DNA of 64,000 nucleotides from Caulobacterales bacterium (GTDB lineage: Bacteria; Pseudomonadota; Alphaproteobacteria; Caulobacterales; Aquidulcibacteraceae): contig JAFLCU010000002.1 in assembly GCA_017303355.1 (NCBI GenBank), positions 57,501 to 121,500 on the forward strand. The letters run 5' to 3'. The position numbers and the translations under genes are program-made. Positions 43,967 through 53,423 of this stretch are shown here, piece after piece (positions within the stretch are counted from its first letter, which is position 1; every line of letters begins with the position of its first letter). The notes beneath the pieces are model-generated. The model saw only the letters and a program-made list of their open reading frames with translations. It did not search any database and was not told where the DNA came from.

Positions 43967-44890
43967 TCATGAATGCGATGAAAAACCAGAGGCCTTGTCC
44001 ACCTCAAGCGCCAATTTCAAAACCGCGAGCGCTTCTTCGCCATTGACGACCGGACGGGGCGCCACGCCCAGTACGGAATCGATGAAGATGGAGACATTGG
44101 CGCCCAAAGGATCAGCGCCTATGCGCGTCTCCGCGAACGCGGCGTTGAGCGGGAAGCTGGTCGTGTTCTCGAACGTGCGCGCCAGAAAATCGATGCGGAT
44201 TTCGCCCGAAGGATAAACCGCGCGCATGGTGCGCTTGCGATCCGCCGCGATGCGGCTCGATGTGAACACGGCTTCCGCATCGCCAAAGCCAAGCGTCGCT
44301 TCGATCTGATCTGCCGCCTTGCCGTGTTCGGCGCGCGCATTGGCGTTCACGCGATCGGCGCCACGGCCCATCAGCTTCAGCGCCAGATCGAGATCATGCA
44401 CCATGAGGTCGAGCGTAACGGAAACATCCGCGCTGCGGCCCGTCCAAGGCCCTTCACGCACGCTCTCGATCCGCGTCGGCCGTTCCGGCGCGCTGAAAAG
44501 CCCCATCGCGTCGAACACTAAGCGCTCCTGGTGGCCGCAGGCGAGCACGCATTTGTTGGTGGCGGCGATAGCGACAAGCTCGGCGCCCAGCGTGGAATCG
44601 GTCGCCAAAGGCTTTTCCACCAGCACATGCTTGCCGGCGAGCAGCGCCGCGCGCGCATTGGCGGCGTGGAACGAGGGCGGCGAGGCGATGGTGAGAACAT
44701 CGATCTCGGCCAGCAGCGCATCGAGCGAAGCAAACGATTCCGCGCCGTGCGTATCTGCTAATTGGCCCGCGCGTTCGTCGTCAGGATCATACACGCCGAC
44801 GAAATGCACGCGTGCATCTTCGGCATATTTGCGCGCGTGGATGCGCCCAAAGGCGCCTGCGCCCAAAACGCCTGCGCGGAGCTTGCTCAT
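43967..44890 (-). CDS. Gfo/Idh/MocA oxidoreductase (WbpB-like)
   Basis: A 307-residue NAD(P)-binding oxidoreductase. RAGVLGAGAFGRIHARKYAE is the Rossmann motif and KHVLVEKPLATDSTLGAELV carries the family's catalytic Lys motif EKP (about 96). SVTLDLMVHDLDLALKLMGR has the His-Asp active site. Such proteins oxidise C-3 of UDP-GlcNAcA or similar nucleotide sugars (WbpB, WlbA). It overlaps glmS by four bases (ATGA) and probably acts on a product of hexosamine metabolism. The exact substrate is inferred only. Confidence 0.85.
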   Translation of the reverse strand: MSKLRAGVLGAGAFGRIHARKYAEDARVHFVGVYDPDDERAGQLADTHGAESFASLDALLAEIDVLTIASPPSFHAANARAALLAGKHVLVEKPLATDSTLGAELVAIAATNKCVLACGHQERLVFDAMGLFSAPERPTRIESVREGPWTGRSADVSVTLDLMVHDLDLALKLMGRGADRVNANARAEHGKAADQIEATLGFGDAEAVFTSSRIAADRKRTMRAVYPSGEIRIDFLARTFENTTSFPLNAAFAETRIGADPLGANVSIFIDSVLGVAPRPVVNGEEALAVLKLALEVDKASGFSSHS

Positions 44891-46710
44891 TCCACCGTCA
44901 CCGATTTCGCGAGGTTGCGCGGCTGATCAACGTCCGTGCCTTTGTGTACGGCCGTGAAATACGCCAGCAATTGGATCGGCGCGGAATATACAAGCGGCGC
45001 AACGAAGCTGTCGCAGGCCGGCGCGAGGATCACGTGCTTGGCGATGCCGCCAGAGGCCGCGGCGCCCGCTTCGTCCGTGATCAACACGATCTTGCCGCCG
45101 CGCGCGGCGACTTCCTGCATGTTCGATAGCGTCTTCTCGAACAGCGCGTCGTGCGGCGCCACGACAACGACCGGCGTCTCTTCGTCGATCAGCGCGATCG
45201 GCCCGTGCTTCAGTTCGCCTGCGGCGTAGCCTTCGGCGTGGATGTAGGAGATTTCCTTGAGCTTCAGCGCGCCTTCGAGTGCGACCGGATAGTGCACGCC
45301 GCGGCCGAGATAGAGCACGTCGCGCGCATGGCTGAGCTCCAGCGCGATCTTTTCGATCTGCGGCTCGGCGGCGAGCGCATCCGCGATCAAGCGCGGCGTT
45401 TCCATCAAGGCGCGGACGAGCTGGCTCTCTTCCTGGCTCGACAAATTGCCCTTGGCGCGGCCGACCGCGATCGTCAGCGCCGCCAGCGCCGAAAGCTGCG
45501 CCGTGAACGCCTTCGTCGAAGCCACGCCGATTTCCGGCCCCGCCAGCGTAGGCAAACGCGCATCGGATTCACGCCAGATCGTCGATTCTGGCACGTTGAC
45601 GACGGCGAGCGTCTTCAAGCCTTGTTCTTTGCAATAACGCAGCGCGGCCAGCGTGTCGGCGGTTTCTCCCGATTGCGACACGAACACCGAGAACGCTTTT
45701 TTGCCAAAGGCCGGTTTGCGATAGCGGAATTCCGAAGCAATGTCGGTCTCGACCGAAAGCCCCGCGATCTGCTCCAGCCAATATTCAGCAACGCGGCCGG
45801 CATAATGCGCGGTGCCGCAGCCGATGACGATGGCGCTATCGGCGGCGAGATCGACGCCGTCAAGATCGGGCATTTCCACTTTCTCATCGAACGCGTTCAC
45901 ATAGCGCGCGATGGTGCGGCCGGTGGTTTCCGGCTGCTCGTAGATTTCCTTCTGCATGAAATGGCGGTGATTGCCTTTTTCCACCGCCGCCACGCCGCCC
46001 GAGAACACCGTCACCGGGCGCTCCACGACATGATCCTTCGCATCGATGATCTTGGTCTTGGCGCGCGAGAGAATGGCGATGTCGCCTTCGTCCAGATAGA
46101 TCACGCGCGTCGTGAAGGGCGAGACCGCGATCGCGTCCGAGCCCAGGAAGGTTTCGCCGTCGCCCAGGCCAACCACCAGCGGGCTGCCCTTGCGCGCGCC
46201 GATCAGCGTGTCGTCGTGGCCGGCGAACAAGCAGGCGATCGCGAACGCGCCTTCAAGCCGGCGCACGGCCGTGATCGTCGCTTGCTCGGGCGACAGCCCC
46301 GCATCAAGCCCGGCGCTGATCAGGTGGGCAATGACTTCGGAATCCGTTTCGGAGTCGAATTTGCGGCCGGCCTTCGTCAGCTCCTCGCGCAGCGCGCGGA
46401 AGTTTTCGATGATGCCGTTGTGGACGATCGCGACCTTATCGGTCGCGTGCGGGTGCGCGTTGCTTTCGGTCGGCGCGCCGTGCGTGGCCCAGCGCGTGTG
46501 GCCGATGCCGGAAACGCCAGTCAGCGGCGATCCGTTCAGTTCGGCTTCGAGGTTACGAATCTTGCCCGCCGCGCGCCGGCGCGCCATGCCGCCGGCCTCC
46601 AGCGTCGCGACGCCCGCGGAATCATAGCCCCGGTATTCCAGCCGCTTCAGCGCATCCACCAGACGGGGCGCCGCGGGCTCTTGCCCAAGAATGCCGATAA
46701 TGCCGCACAT
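44887..46710 (-). CDS. glmS: Glutamine-fructose-6-phosphate aminotransferase
   Basis: First committed step of UDP-GlcNAc synthesis. The 607-residue protein starts MCGIIGILGQ with the catalytic Cys2 (after Met removal). LEYRGYDSAGVA, GHTRWATHGAPTESNAHPH and HNGIIENFRALREEL form the glutaminase domain. Two SIS domains follow: CGTAHYAG, SQSGETADTLAALRYCKEQG and LKLKEISYIHAEGYAAGELK, ending PRNLAKSVTVE as usual. It is upstream of the Gfo/Idh gene in the same operon. The ATG at 46708-46710 is clear. glmM lies divergently 243 bases away. No obvious glmS ribozyme, as expected outside Gram-positives. Confidence 0.97.
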   Translation of the reverse strand: MCGIIGILGQEPAAPRLVDALKRLEYRGYDSAGVATLEAGGMARRRAAGKIRNLEAELNGSPLTGVSGIGHTRWATHGAPTESNAHPHATDKVAIVHNGIIENFRALREELTKAGRKFDSETDSEVIAHLISAGLDAGLSPEQATITAVRRLEGAFAIACLFAGHDDTLIGARKGSPLVVGLGDGETFLGSDAIAVSPFTTRVIYLDEGDIAILSRAKTKIIDAKDHVVERPVTVFSGGVAAVEKGNHRHFMQKEIYEQPETTGRTIARYVNAFDEKVEMPDLDGVDLAADSAIVIGCGTAHYAGRVAEYWLEQIAGLSVETDIASEFRYRKPAFGKKAFSVFVSQSGETADTLAALRYCKEQGLKTLAVVNVPESTIWRESDARLPTLAGPEIGVASTKAFTAQLSALAALTIAVGRAKGNLSSQEESQLVRALMETPRLIADALAAEPQIEKIALELSHARDVLYLGRGVHYPVALEGALKLKEISYIHAEGYAAGELKHGPIALIDEETPVVVVAPHDALFEKTLSNMQEVAARGGKIVLITDEAGAAASGGIAKHVILAPACDSFVAPLVYSAPIQLLAYFTAVHKGTDVDQPRNLAKSVTVE

Positions 46711-46734
46711 ACGAGGTTAACCTCTGCAATCTTC

Positions 46735-46838
46735 CGTCATCCCGGACGCGCGGAGCGCGATCCGGGACCCAGTGCAAACGCAATGCACGTAGTGAGCCGC
46801 CTGGGTCCCGGCTCTCCCTTCGATCGGCCGGGATGACG
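46735..46838. repeat. 104-bp palindromic repeat, CGTCATCCCGG family, copy 2
   Basis: CGTCATCCCGG at the left is inverted as CCGGGATGACG at the right, with inner GCGCGGAGCGC and CCCAG...CTGGG arms. It sits between divergent glmS and glmM, so it may affect both 5' regions. Confidence 0.8.
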
Positions 46839-46953
46839 ACTTATGCTTTACGCCGCTTCAGGATTTGTCCCAGCGCCCTCATGCACTGGCGGCCATTGAT
46901 TTGCATCTCAATTAGTCTTTCAACATGCGACGAACTTCAGGAGCTTCCAGAGC

Positions 46954-48315
46954 ATGACCAGGGCTTATTTCGGGACAGACGGCATCCGCGGCACCGCGAA
47001 CCGTTATCCTATGACGCCCGAAGTGGCCATGCGGGTGGGCCTCGCCGCCGGCAAGCGCTTCCGTTCGGCCGACGACCGCCGCCACCTCGTCGTGATTGGT
47101 AAAGATACGCGCCTCTCCGGCTACATGCTGGAGCCGGCGCTGACGGCGGGCTTTACGGCGGCCGGCATGGACGTTGTGCTGTTTGGGCCGCTGCCGACGC
47201 CGGCCGTGGCCATGCTCACGCGCTCGCTGCGCGCTGATCTCGGCGTCATGCTTTCGGCCAGCCACAACAAGTTCGCCGACAATGGGATCAAATTGTTCGG
47301 GCCGGACGGCTACAAGCTCTCCGACGACGCCGAAATCGAAATCGAGAAGCTGATGGATTCGCGGCTCGACGAGCACTTGGCCGATCCCGCCAAGCTCGGC
47401 CGCGCCAAGCGCATCGACGACGCCCAAGCGCGCTATGTCGAGATCGTCAAGGCCACGTTCCCGAAGGGCTTGTCGCTGAAAGGCTTGCGCATCGTCATCG
47501 ATGCCGCCAATGGCGCCGCCTACAAGGTGGCGCCCGTTGCGCTCTACGAATTGGGCGCCGAGATCATCAAGCTCGGCGTCGATCCCGATGGCTTCAACAT
47601 CAATGAAGAGGTCGGCTCCACCGATACGCGCGCGCTGAAGAACGCCGTGCTGCAATATCGCGCCGATATCGGCATCGCACTCGACGGCGACGCCGATCGT
47701 GTCGCCATCGTCGACGAGAAGGGCAATCTGATCGACGGCGATCAGCTGATGGCGCTGATCGCTAAAAGCTGGAAAACCGCCGGCACGCTCACAAAGCCCG
47801 GCATCGTCGCCACGGTGATGAGCAATCTGGGGCTGGAGCGCTTCCTGGACGGCATGAAGCTCAAGTTGGAGCGCACCAAGGTGGGCGACCGCTATGTCGT
47901 CGAAGCCATGCGCGCCAAGGGCTACAATGTCGGCGGCGAACAATCGGGCCACATCGTGCTATCCGATTTCTCCACCACCGGCGACGGTCTGCTCGCGGCG
48001 CTGCAAGTGCTCGCGGTGATCGTGCAAAGCGGCAAACCCGCCAGCGAGGTCTGCAAGCAATTCGCGCCGGTGCCGCAAGTGCTGGAAAACGTGCGCTACG
48101 AAAAAGGCGCCAATGATCCGATGGAAGCGGCCAGCGTGAAGGAAGCGATCAAGTCCGCCGAAGCGCGGCTCAGCGGTAAAGGCCGCTTGCTCGTGCGCAA
48201 GAGCGGCACCGAACCCCTGGTGCGCATCATGGCCGAATGCGACGACGAAGCGCTCGTCCGCGCCGCCGTGGCCGAGGTGAAAAGCGCCGTGGTCGCCGCC
48301 GCGCAGACGGCTTAG
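46954..48315 (+). CDS. glmM: Phosphoglucosamine mutase
   Basis: Converts glucosamine-6-phosphate to glucosamine-1-phosphate for UDP-GlcNAc. The 453-residue protein has [17 protein letters not shown] at the start, [20 protein letters not shown] (phosphoserine at about 103), [20 protein letters not shown] (metal loop) and [20 protein letters not shown], all typical. [13 protein letters not shown] closes it. It is the partner of glmS, divergent from it, and overlaps the convergent L,D-transpeptidase gene by four bases. Confidence 0.97.
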   Translation: MTRAYFGTDGIRGTANRYPMTPEVAMRVGLAAGKRFRSADDRRHLVVIGKDTRLSGYMLEPALTAGFTAAGMDVVLFGPLPTPAVAMLTRSLRADLGVMLSASHNKFADNGIKLFGPDGYKLSDDAEIEIEKLMDSRLDEHLADPAKLGRAKRIDDAQARYVEIVKATFPKGLSLKGLRIVIDAANGAAYKVAPVALYELGAEIIKLGVDPDGFNINEEVGSTDTRALKNAVLQYRADIGIALDGDADRVAIVDEKGNLIDGDQLMALIAKSWKTAGTLTKPGIVATVMSNLGLERFLDGMKLKLERTKVGDRYVVEAMRAKGYNVGGEQSGHIVLSDFSTTGDGLLAALQVLAVIVQSGKPASEVCKQFAPVPQVLENVRYEKGANDPMEAASVKEAIKSAEARLSGKGRLLVRKSGTEPLVRIMAECDDEALVRAAVAEVKSAVVAAAQTA

Positions 48316-49679
48316 CGCACCGGCGCCGCGCACTCCGTTTCCGCACCGGTCAGCGCCGCGACTTGGTCTCCAGCGCCATCGAGCGCGCGCAATAGCGGCG
48401 CGTCGCGGCGATAGATGTCGTCGGCATAGGTGATCGCGCCGGACGCGTCGGGCGTGGCGGTGAGATAAAGGATGTAGATCGGCAGCGGCGTCGGCGTTTG
48501 GATCGTTCGCGTCTCGCCGACATCGATCGCGGCCCGCAACGCCTCCAAACTCCAGGACGGATCGGCCAGCACGGCTGCGGCCAGCGCGTCCGGTTCGGAC
48601 ACACGGATGCAGCCATGGCTCAAGGCGCGCTCGGCGCGCGCGAACAAGCCCCGGCTCGGCGTGTCGTGCAAGTAAACAGCGTAGGGGTTTGGCAAATCGA
48701 AGCGCAGCCGGCCGAGTGCGTTGCCGGCGCCGGCGCGCTGGCGCAGCGTGTAGGGAAACGGCCGCGCGCGCCAATCCACCAAGGCGGGGTCGACGATCTG
48801 GCCAGCCCTGTCGAGTACGTCAAAGCCTTCGGCGGCGGCCGCGCTCGGATCGCGACGGAAGCGCGGCAGCAATTCATTGGTGACGATGCTGGAGGGCGGC
48901 GTCCATGTCGGGTTGAGCGTGATGCTGCTGATCGCCGCGCCGAAGCTGGGCGAGGGCGTGCGGCGCGCGCCGACGATAACGGCATGCGAAATTTCGGGTG
49001 TCGCGCCATCGCGTAGCCGAAGCTCGAAGAATGGTACGAGCACGTCGATGCGCCGCGCCGGCCTGTCGCGCGGCAACCAGCGCCAGCGTTCCAGATTGGC
49101 GCGGATCGCGGCGATGCGGTCATCGCGCGCGCGGCCGTTTTCATCGGCCGCGTTGTCGGCCAGCGATCGCAGCCGCGCCAATTCGGCGACAAGCGCATTG
49201 TATTCCGGTGCGCTTGGAAGAAGCGCCTGAAGTGCGCGGCTGGGGCTTTCGCCCGTGGCCAATGATGCGTGCAACGCGGCGATATCCGGCGCCGCTGGGC
49301 GGAGAAAGCGCCATTCCGGATCGACGCGCGCCGGATCGACCGCGCCCGTGGCGAAATGCGTCGCCAGTCTGGCGAAGATCTCGTCGGCCAATGCATCGAG
49401 CGTCACAGCCGCTTCGGCGCTGCGCGCGGACGCGCGATCCAACCGATCCAATTCGGCGAGTGTTCGTGCATCCGGCGCGAACCCCTGCGCCGGCGCCGAG
49501 TCCAGCGCCGCGCGCAGATCCGACAAGGCGGCGGCGCTCCAGGCGCGCGCCGGACGCTCAATGGTAGAAGAGGGCGCGGGCGCGCTCTCGCCGCCCGGCC
49601 CCGCGCAAGCGCCAAGCATCGCGCACACCAGCGCCAGCATCATGCCGCGCGCTAGGCCAAGCGGTCTAAGGCGATCCAC
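48312..49679 (-). CDS. L,D-transpeptidase, YcbB (LdtD)-like lipoprotein
   Basis: A 455-residue peptidoglycan L,D-transpeptidase. From GTG 49679 the N-terminus [20 protein letters not shown] is a lipoprotein signal ending LGAC (start at ATG 49643 is the alternative). The catalytic block [25 protein letters not shown] has His and the SHGCIR cysteine (about 375). [10 protein letters not shown] and [19 protein letters not shown] are strongly YcbB-like. It cross-links meso-DAP residues and makes peptidoglycan resistant to beta-lactams of the penicillin type. A divergent YcbK-like gene starts 51 bases away, reproducing the enterobacterial ycbB-ycbK arrangement. Confidence 0.88.
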   Translation of the reverse strand: MDRLRPLGLARGMMLALVCAMLGACAGPGGESAPAPSSTIERPARAWSAAALSDLRAALDSAPAQGFAPDARTLAELDRLDRASARSAEAAVTLDALADEIFARLATHFATGAVDPARVDPEWRFLRPAAPDIAALHASLATGESPSRALQALLPSAPEYNALVAELARLRSLADNAADENGRARDDRIAAIRANLERWRWLPRDRPARRIDVLVPFFELRLRDGATPEISHAVIVGARRTPSPSFGAAISSITLNPTWTPPSSIVTNELLPRFRRDPSAAAAEGFDVLDRAGQIVDPALVDWRARPFPYTLRQRAGAGNALGRLRFDLPNPYAVYLHDTPSRGLFARAERALSHGCIRVSEPDALAAAVLADPSWSLEALRAAIDVGETRTIQTPTPLPIYILYLTATPDASGAITYADDIYRRDAPLLRALDGAGDQVAALTGAETECAAPVR

Positions 49680-49730
49680 TTTAGCAGCGCGCTGGTTGGC
49701 GGCGACGCTTTGGCGTCTTAGGTTCTGTGT

Positions 49731-50255
49731 ATGCTGACACGCCGATCGGCTCTCCTGGGTTTTGGCGCCGCCTTGGCGGCCTCGCCAAGTATAGCTTTTG
49801 CCTCGGCATTGGAGCCTCGTGCATTGCGTTTCCGCAATCTCCATACGGGCGAAACCTTGGACGCTGAATATTGGCGGAATGGCGGCTATGCGCCCGACGC
49901 GCTCGACGCGATCAATCATGTCCTGCGCGATCATCGCACCGATGAGGCGCACACGATGGATGTGGGTTTGCTCGATCTCCTGCACGATCTGTCGCGGCGG
50001 CTGGAGACGCGCGAGCCGTTCCAGGTCATTTCCGGCTATCGCTCACCCCAATCCAACGCCGCCTTGGCGGACGCCAGCAGCGGCGTCGCGCGCCGCAGTC
50101 TGCACATGGAAGGCATGGCGATCGACATTGCGCTCGATAGCGCATCGACGGAGGTGGTCCGCGACGCGGCGCTGGCGCTTGGGCGCGGCGGCGTCGGCTA
50201 TTACCCCAACCCCGGCTTCGTCCACGTCGATGTAGGCCGCGTGCGGCGCTGGTGA
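49731..50255 (+). CDS. DUF882/YcbK-like (M15C) peptidoglycan protein
   Basis: A 174-residue exported protein. MLTRRSALLGFGAALAASPS carries a twin-arginine signal (TRRSALLGF). DUF882 follows: RFRNLHTGETLDAEYWRNGG and HTMDVGLLDLLHDLSRRLET. FQVISGYRSPQSNAAL, SLHMEGMAIDIAL and GFVHVDVG hold the M15-type zinc ligands (His, Asp, His). The protein fits the YcbK group, murein-associated D,D-carboxypeptidase-like enzymes. Divergent from the L,D-transpeptidase, 51 bases apart, which supports a shared role in cell-wall remodelling. Converges with pgi. Confidence 0.9.
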   Translation: MLTRRSALLGFGAALAASPSIAFASALEPRALRFRNLHTGETLDAEYWRNGGYAPDALDAINHVLRDHRTDEAHTMDVGLLDLLHDLSRRLETREPFQVISGYRSPQSNAALADASSGVARRSLHMEGMAIDIALDSASTEVVRDAALALGRGGVGYYPNPGFVHVDVGRVRRW

Positions 50256-50256
50256 T

Positions 50257-51789
50257 TTAGCGCAGCCGCTCCACCCAAGCCGCCGTGCTTGCATCCAGAT
50301 CAGGGCTCGCCGCGCCGCCTTCGAGCGCGGGCAGCAGTGCGTTGGCCATTTCCTTGCCGAGTTCGACGCCCCATTGATCGAACGGATTGATGCCAGCCAG
50401 CACGGCCTGCGCGAAGGTGCGATGTTCGTAGAAGGCGAGCAGCGCGCCCAACGCCTCCGGCGTCAGCGCATCGATCGCCATCAAGGTTGAAGCGCGATTG
50501 CCTGGAAAGGCGCGGTGCGGCGCGAGGCGGTTCGCTTCCGCTTCGCTCATGCCTTTCGCGACCATCTCGGCGCGCGCTTGAGCGGCGCTCTTGCCGACCA
50601 TCAGCGCGCGCGTTTGCGCCAGCGCGTTGGCGAACACCTTGGCGCGGTGCGAAGCGGGACCCTCGTGGGCGCCGGCATTGACGATGAATTCCACCGGAAT
50701 TTCGCCAACGCCTTGGTGCAGCAATTGAAAGAACGAGTGCTGCGCATTGGTGCCGGCTGCGCCCCAGGTAACGCCGCACGCGCTGCGCTCAAGCGCTTCG
50801 CCATCACGCGACACGCGCTTGCCGTTCGATTCCATCTCCAGCTGCTGCATGTATGCCGGCATCAGCCGCAACCGCTCCGCATAAGGGATCAGCGCATAGG
50901 AGCCGTGGCCCAAAGCTTCGCGGTTCCACATCTGCACAGCCGCCGAAACCGCCGGCAGATTGCGCGTGAACGGCGTGTCGCGGAAATGCGCGTCCATCTC
51001 GGCCGCGCCCGCCAGCAGGCCTTCGAACGCGCCGTCTTGCAACGCGACGGCGCAAGCTAAGCCCACGCTCGACCACAACGAATAGCGCCCGCCAACCCAA
51101 TCCCAGAACGCGAACACGTTCTCCGCCGGCACGCCCCAGGCCACGGCCTTATCGGGCGCGGCCGTCGCCGCCGCCAAATGCGCCGGCCCCCACGCGCGCA
51201 CGACGTCGGCGTTCGCCAGCGTTTCCTGCGTGGTGAATGTCTTCGAGACGACGATCAGCAGCGTCCGCTTCGGATCGAGCCCATCGATCGCGTCAGCCAC
51301 ATCGGCGCCATCGACGTTCGCGGCGAAGCGCACATCGATGCCGGCGACGCGCAAAGGCTTCAACGCATCGAGCACGAGGCGCGGGCCAAGGTCAGAACCG
51401 CCAATACCCAAATGCACGATCGCATTGATCTCAGGGCGGATACGTTTGGCGAACGCCGCCATGCGCGCGCGCACTTCGTGCACTTCCGCCGGCGCATCGC
51501 CCGCGCGCAGCAGCCAATGCTTGGCCGCGCGGCCTTCGGTGTTGTTCACCGCTTCGCCGGCAAACAATCTGCCGCGCCAACCATCGAAATCCGCGCGCTC
51601 GGCCAATTGCGCCAACAGGTCCAACGCCTTGGCGTCGATCCGCTGCTTGGAAAAGTCGGCGATCAGATGCGGCGCGTTAATGGTTAGGCGCTCGACGCGC
51701 TTGGGATCGGCGGCAAACAGATCGAGCAACGTGGATTTCGCCAGCTGCGCGGCGTGGGTCTCGATGGCGGCGAAATCTGTGGCGTTCAT
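50257..51789 (-). CDS. pgi: Glucose-6-phosphate isomerase
   Basis: Interconverts glucose-6-phosphate and fructose-6-phosphate, linking glycolysis with sugar-nucleotide synthesis. The 510-residue protein shows HLGIGGSDLGPRLVLDAL (about 145), VSKTFTTQETLANA, WDWVGGRYSLWSSVGLA (signature 2) and GTNAQHSFFQLLHQG, all PGI signatures. N-terminal regions are shorter than the E. coli enzyme. It shares the strand with no nearby partner. galE reads divergently, 28 bases away. Confidence 0.97.
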   Translation of the reverse strand: MNATDFAAIETHAAQLAKSTLLDLFAADPKRVERLTINAPHLIADFSKQRIDAKALDLLAQLAERADFDGWRGRLFAGEAVNNTEGRAAKHWLLRAGDAPAEVHEVRARMAAFAKRIRPEINAIVHLGIGGSDLGPRLVLDALKPLRVAGIDVRFAANVDGADVADAIDGLDPKRTLLIVVSKTFTTQETLANADVVRAWGPAHLAAATAAPDKAVAWGVPAENVFAFWDWVGGRYSLWSSVGLACAVALQDGAFEGLLAGAAEMDAHFRDTPFTRNLPAVSAAVQMWNREALGHGSYALIPYAERLRLMPAYMQQLEMESNGKRVSRDGEALERSACGVTWGAAGTNAQHSFFQLLHQGVGEIPVEFIVNAGAHEGPASHRAKVFANALAQTRALMVGKSAAQARAEMVAKGMSEAEANRLAPHRAFPGNRASTLMAIDALTPEALGALLAFYEHRTFAQAVLAGINPFDQWGVELGKEMANALLPALEGGAASPDLDASTAAWVERLR

Positions 51790-51817
51790 AGGGGCAAGGC
51801 TCTAACAGGGTCGCGCA

Positions 51818-52804
51818 ATGGCTACAATTCTGGTTACGGGCGGGGCGGGCTATGTCGGTTCGCATTGTTGCCTGGCGCTGAAGCGCGCCGGGCACGACGT
51901 CGTCGTGTTCGATAATCTCTACAACGGCCACGAGCGCTTCGTGAAATGGGGCCCGTTCGAACGCGGCGATATTCGCGATAAGGGTCGTCTCGCCGAGGTG
52001 TTCGCCAAGCACAAGCCGCAAGCCGTGATCCATTGCGCCGCGCTGATCGAAGTCGGCGAGTCCGTGAAACGGCCGGACGCGTTTTACGACAACAACGTCA
52101 CCGGCGCGCTGGTGCTCTTGGAGGTGATGCGCGAAGCGGGCGTTGGTGCGTTTGTCTTTTCATCGACCTGCGCCACCTACGGCGAACCGCAGCGCCTGCC
52201 GATGGATGAAACCCATCCGCAAAATCCCGTCAGCCCCTATGGGTGGACGAAATTGATGACCGAGCGCGCCAGCCGCGACATCGCCGCAGCCTACGGCATG
52301 AAGTTCGCGCACTTGCGTTATTTCAACGCCGCCGGCGCCTGCCCGGACGAGGGCATTGGCGAACGCCATGAGCCGGAATCGCACGCCATTCCGCTGGCGC
52401 TTTTCACGCTGCTCGGGCGCCGCGAGGGCTTCAAGATTTTTGGCACGGATTGGGATACGCGCGATGGCTCGTGCCTGCGCGATTACGTGCACACGCTCGA
52501 TCTAGCCGACGCGCATGTCCGTGCGGTGGAGCGCTTGCTCGGCGGTGGCTCGAGCCTCGCCGCCAATCTCGGCACCGGCGACGGTGTCACTGTGCTTGAG
52601 CTGCTGGCGTCTATCGAGCGCGTCACTGGCCGCAAAGTGCCGGCCGCACCTGCGCCGCGCCGCGACGGCGACGCGCCAGCTCTCGTCGCGGATACCACGC
52701 TCGTAAAGCGCGAACTCGGCTGGACGCCGCAACGCGGAGTCGACGCGATTATCGCCGATGCTTGGAAATGGCACGCCGAGATCGAACCCAAGGTGTTTGG
52801 CTAG
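51818..52804 (+). CDS. galE: UDP-glucose 4-epimerase
   Basis: Interconverts UDP-glucose and UDP-galactose. The 328-residue SDR has LVTGGAGYVGSHCCLALKRA, DNLYNGHERFVKWG, FSSTCATYGEPQRLPMDE (Ser-Thr active site) and YGWTKLMTERASRD (Tyr-x3-Lys). HLRYFNAAGACPDEGIGERH and LRDYVHTLDLADAHVRAV are GalE-specific. The stop lies four bases before the next ATG, so the small membrane protein downstream is likely cotranscribed. Confidence 0.95.
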   Translation: MATILVTGGAGYVGSHCCLALKRAGHDVVVFDNLYNGHERFVKWGPFERGDIRDKGRLAEVFAKHKPQAVIHCAALIEVGESVKRPDAFYDNNVTGALVLLEVMREAGVGAFVFSSTCATYGEPQRLPMDETHPQNPVSPYGWTKLMTERASRDIAAAYGMKFAHLRYFNAAGACPDEGIGERHEPESHAIPLALFTLLGRREGFKIFGTDWDTRDGSCLRDYVHTLDLADAHVRAVERLLGGGSSLAANLGTGDGVTVLELLASIERVTGRKVPAAPAPRRDGDAPALVADTTLVKRELGWTPQRGVDAIIADAWKWHAEIEPKVFG

Positions 52805-52808
52805 CACC

Positions 52809-53423
52809 ATGCGCGTGGGCCAGTTCATCAAGCGCTTGCGCCCATTCTCGCTCGCGGTGGCGACGTTCGCGATCGTTCAACCTTGGACGTTTCGTCTGCG
52901 CATCGCCTACGAGATGTCGCCCGCGTTGTGGCTGCTCTATGCCGGCACCGTCATTCTGATCGTCGGCTGGCTCACCGCGACTTACGTGCACGATGCGCGC
53001 CGCGCTCGCGATCCGTATGATGTGGACGTCGGCTATCTCGTCACCTGCGGGATCGTGTTCGCGATCGGTGGTTTGCTGATGGCGTTTTATGATCCGATCT
53101 ACATGCATGCGCGCTTGGCGCTGCAGCGCCCCGCCATGGAGCGTTTTGTCGTCGGCGGTGATGTCTGCCCGGCCGCGACCGCGTGTCTGCGCGACGAGGG
53201 CAACACGGTGTTCTTCGTTTGGGGCAGCCACGACACCGCACGGACCGGTCTATGCCACGACCCAGCGGGCACGTTGGCAGAGCTGCGCCGCGCCCGCGAA
53301 GCCGTGCTCGAGCAAAACCCAAACGGCCCCGCACAGATTTTCGGCGGCCACGTCACAGTCGCTGAGCCGGTCAGCGGCGATTGGATCGATTGCTCGATCT
53401 CAACGCGTTTCGTTACAAGTTAG
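52809..53423 (+). CDS. Small membrane protein, unknown
   Basis: A 204-residue protein. Two membrane helices are visible: about 36-58 (SPALWLLYAGTVILIVGWLT) and about 78-98 (YLVTCGIVFAIGGLLMAFYD). A probable amphipathic start (VGQFIKRLRPFSLAVATFAI) precedes them. The C-terminal half (about 105-204) is soluble, with three Cys (GGDVCPAATACLRD; TGLCHD) that may form disulfides in the periplasm. No family recognised. It directly follows galE and converges with the TIR-SEL1 gene, overlapping by four bases. Confidence 0.7.
   Translation: MRVGQFIKRLRPFSLAVATFAIVQPWTFRLRIAYEMSPALWLLYAGTVILIVGWLTATYVHDARRARDPYDVDVGYLVTCGIVFAIGGLLMAFYDPIYMHARLALQRPAMERFVVGGDVCPAATACLRDEGNTVFFVWGSHDTARTGLCHDPAGTLAELRRAREAVLEQNPNGPAQIFGGHVTVAEPVSGDWIDCSISTRFVTS

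Noticed and set aside
45151-46836. A 561-residue open frame antisense to glmS
   Set aside because: glmS is certain in the opposite direction. The antisense frame has no motif and skewed Arg/Ala/Gln composition.
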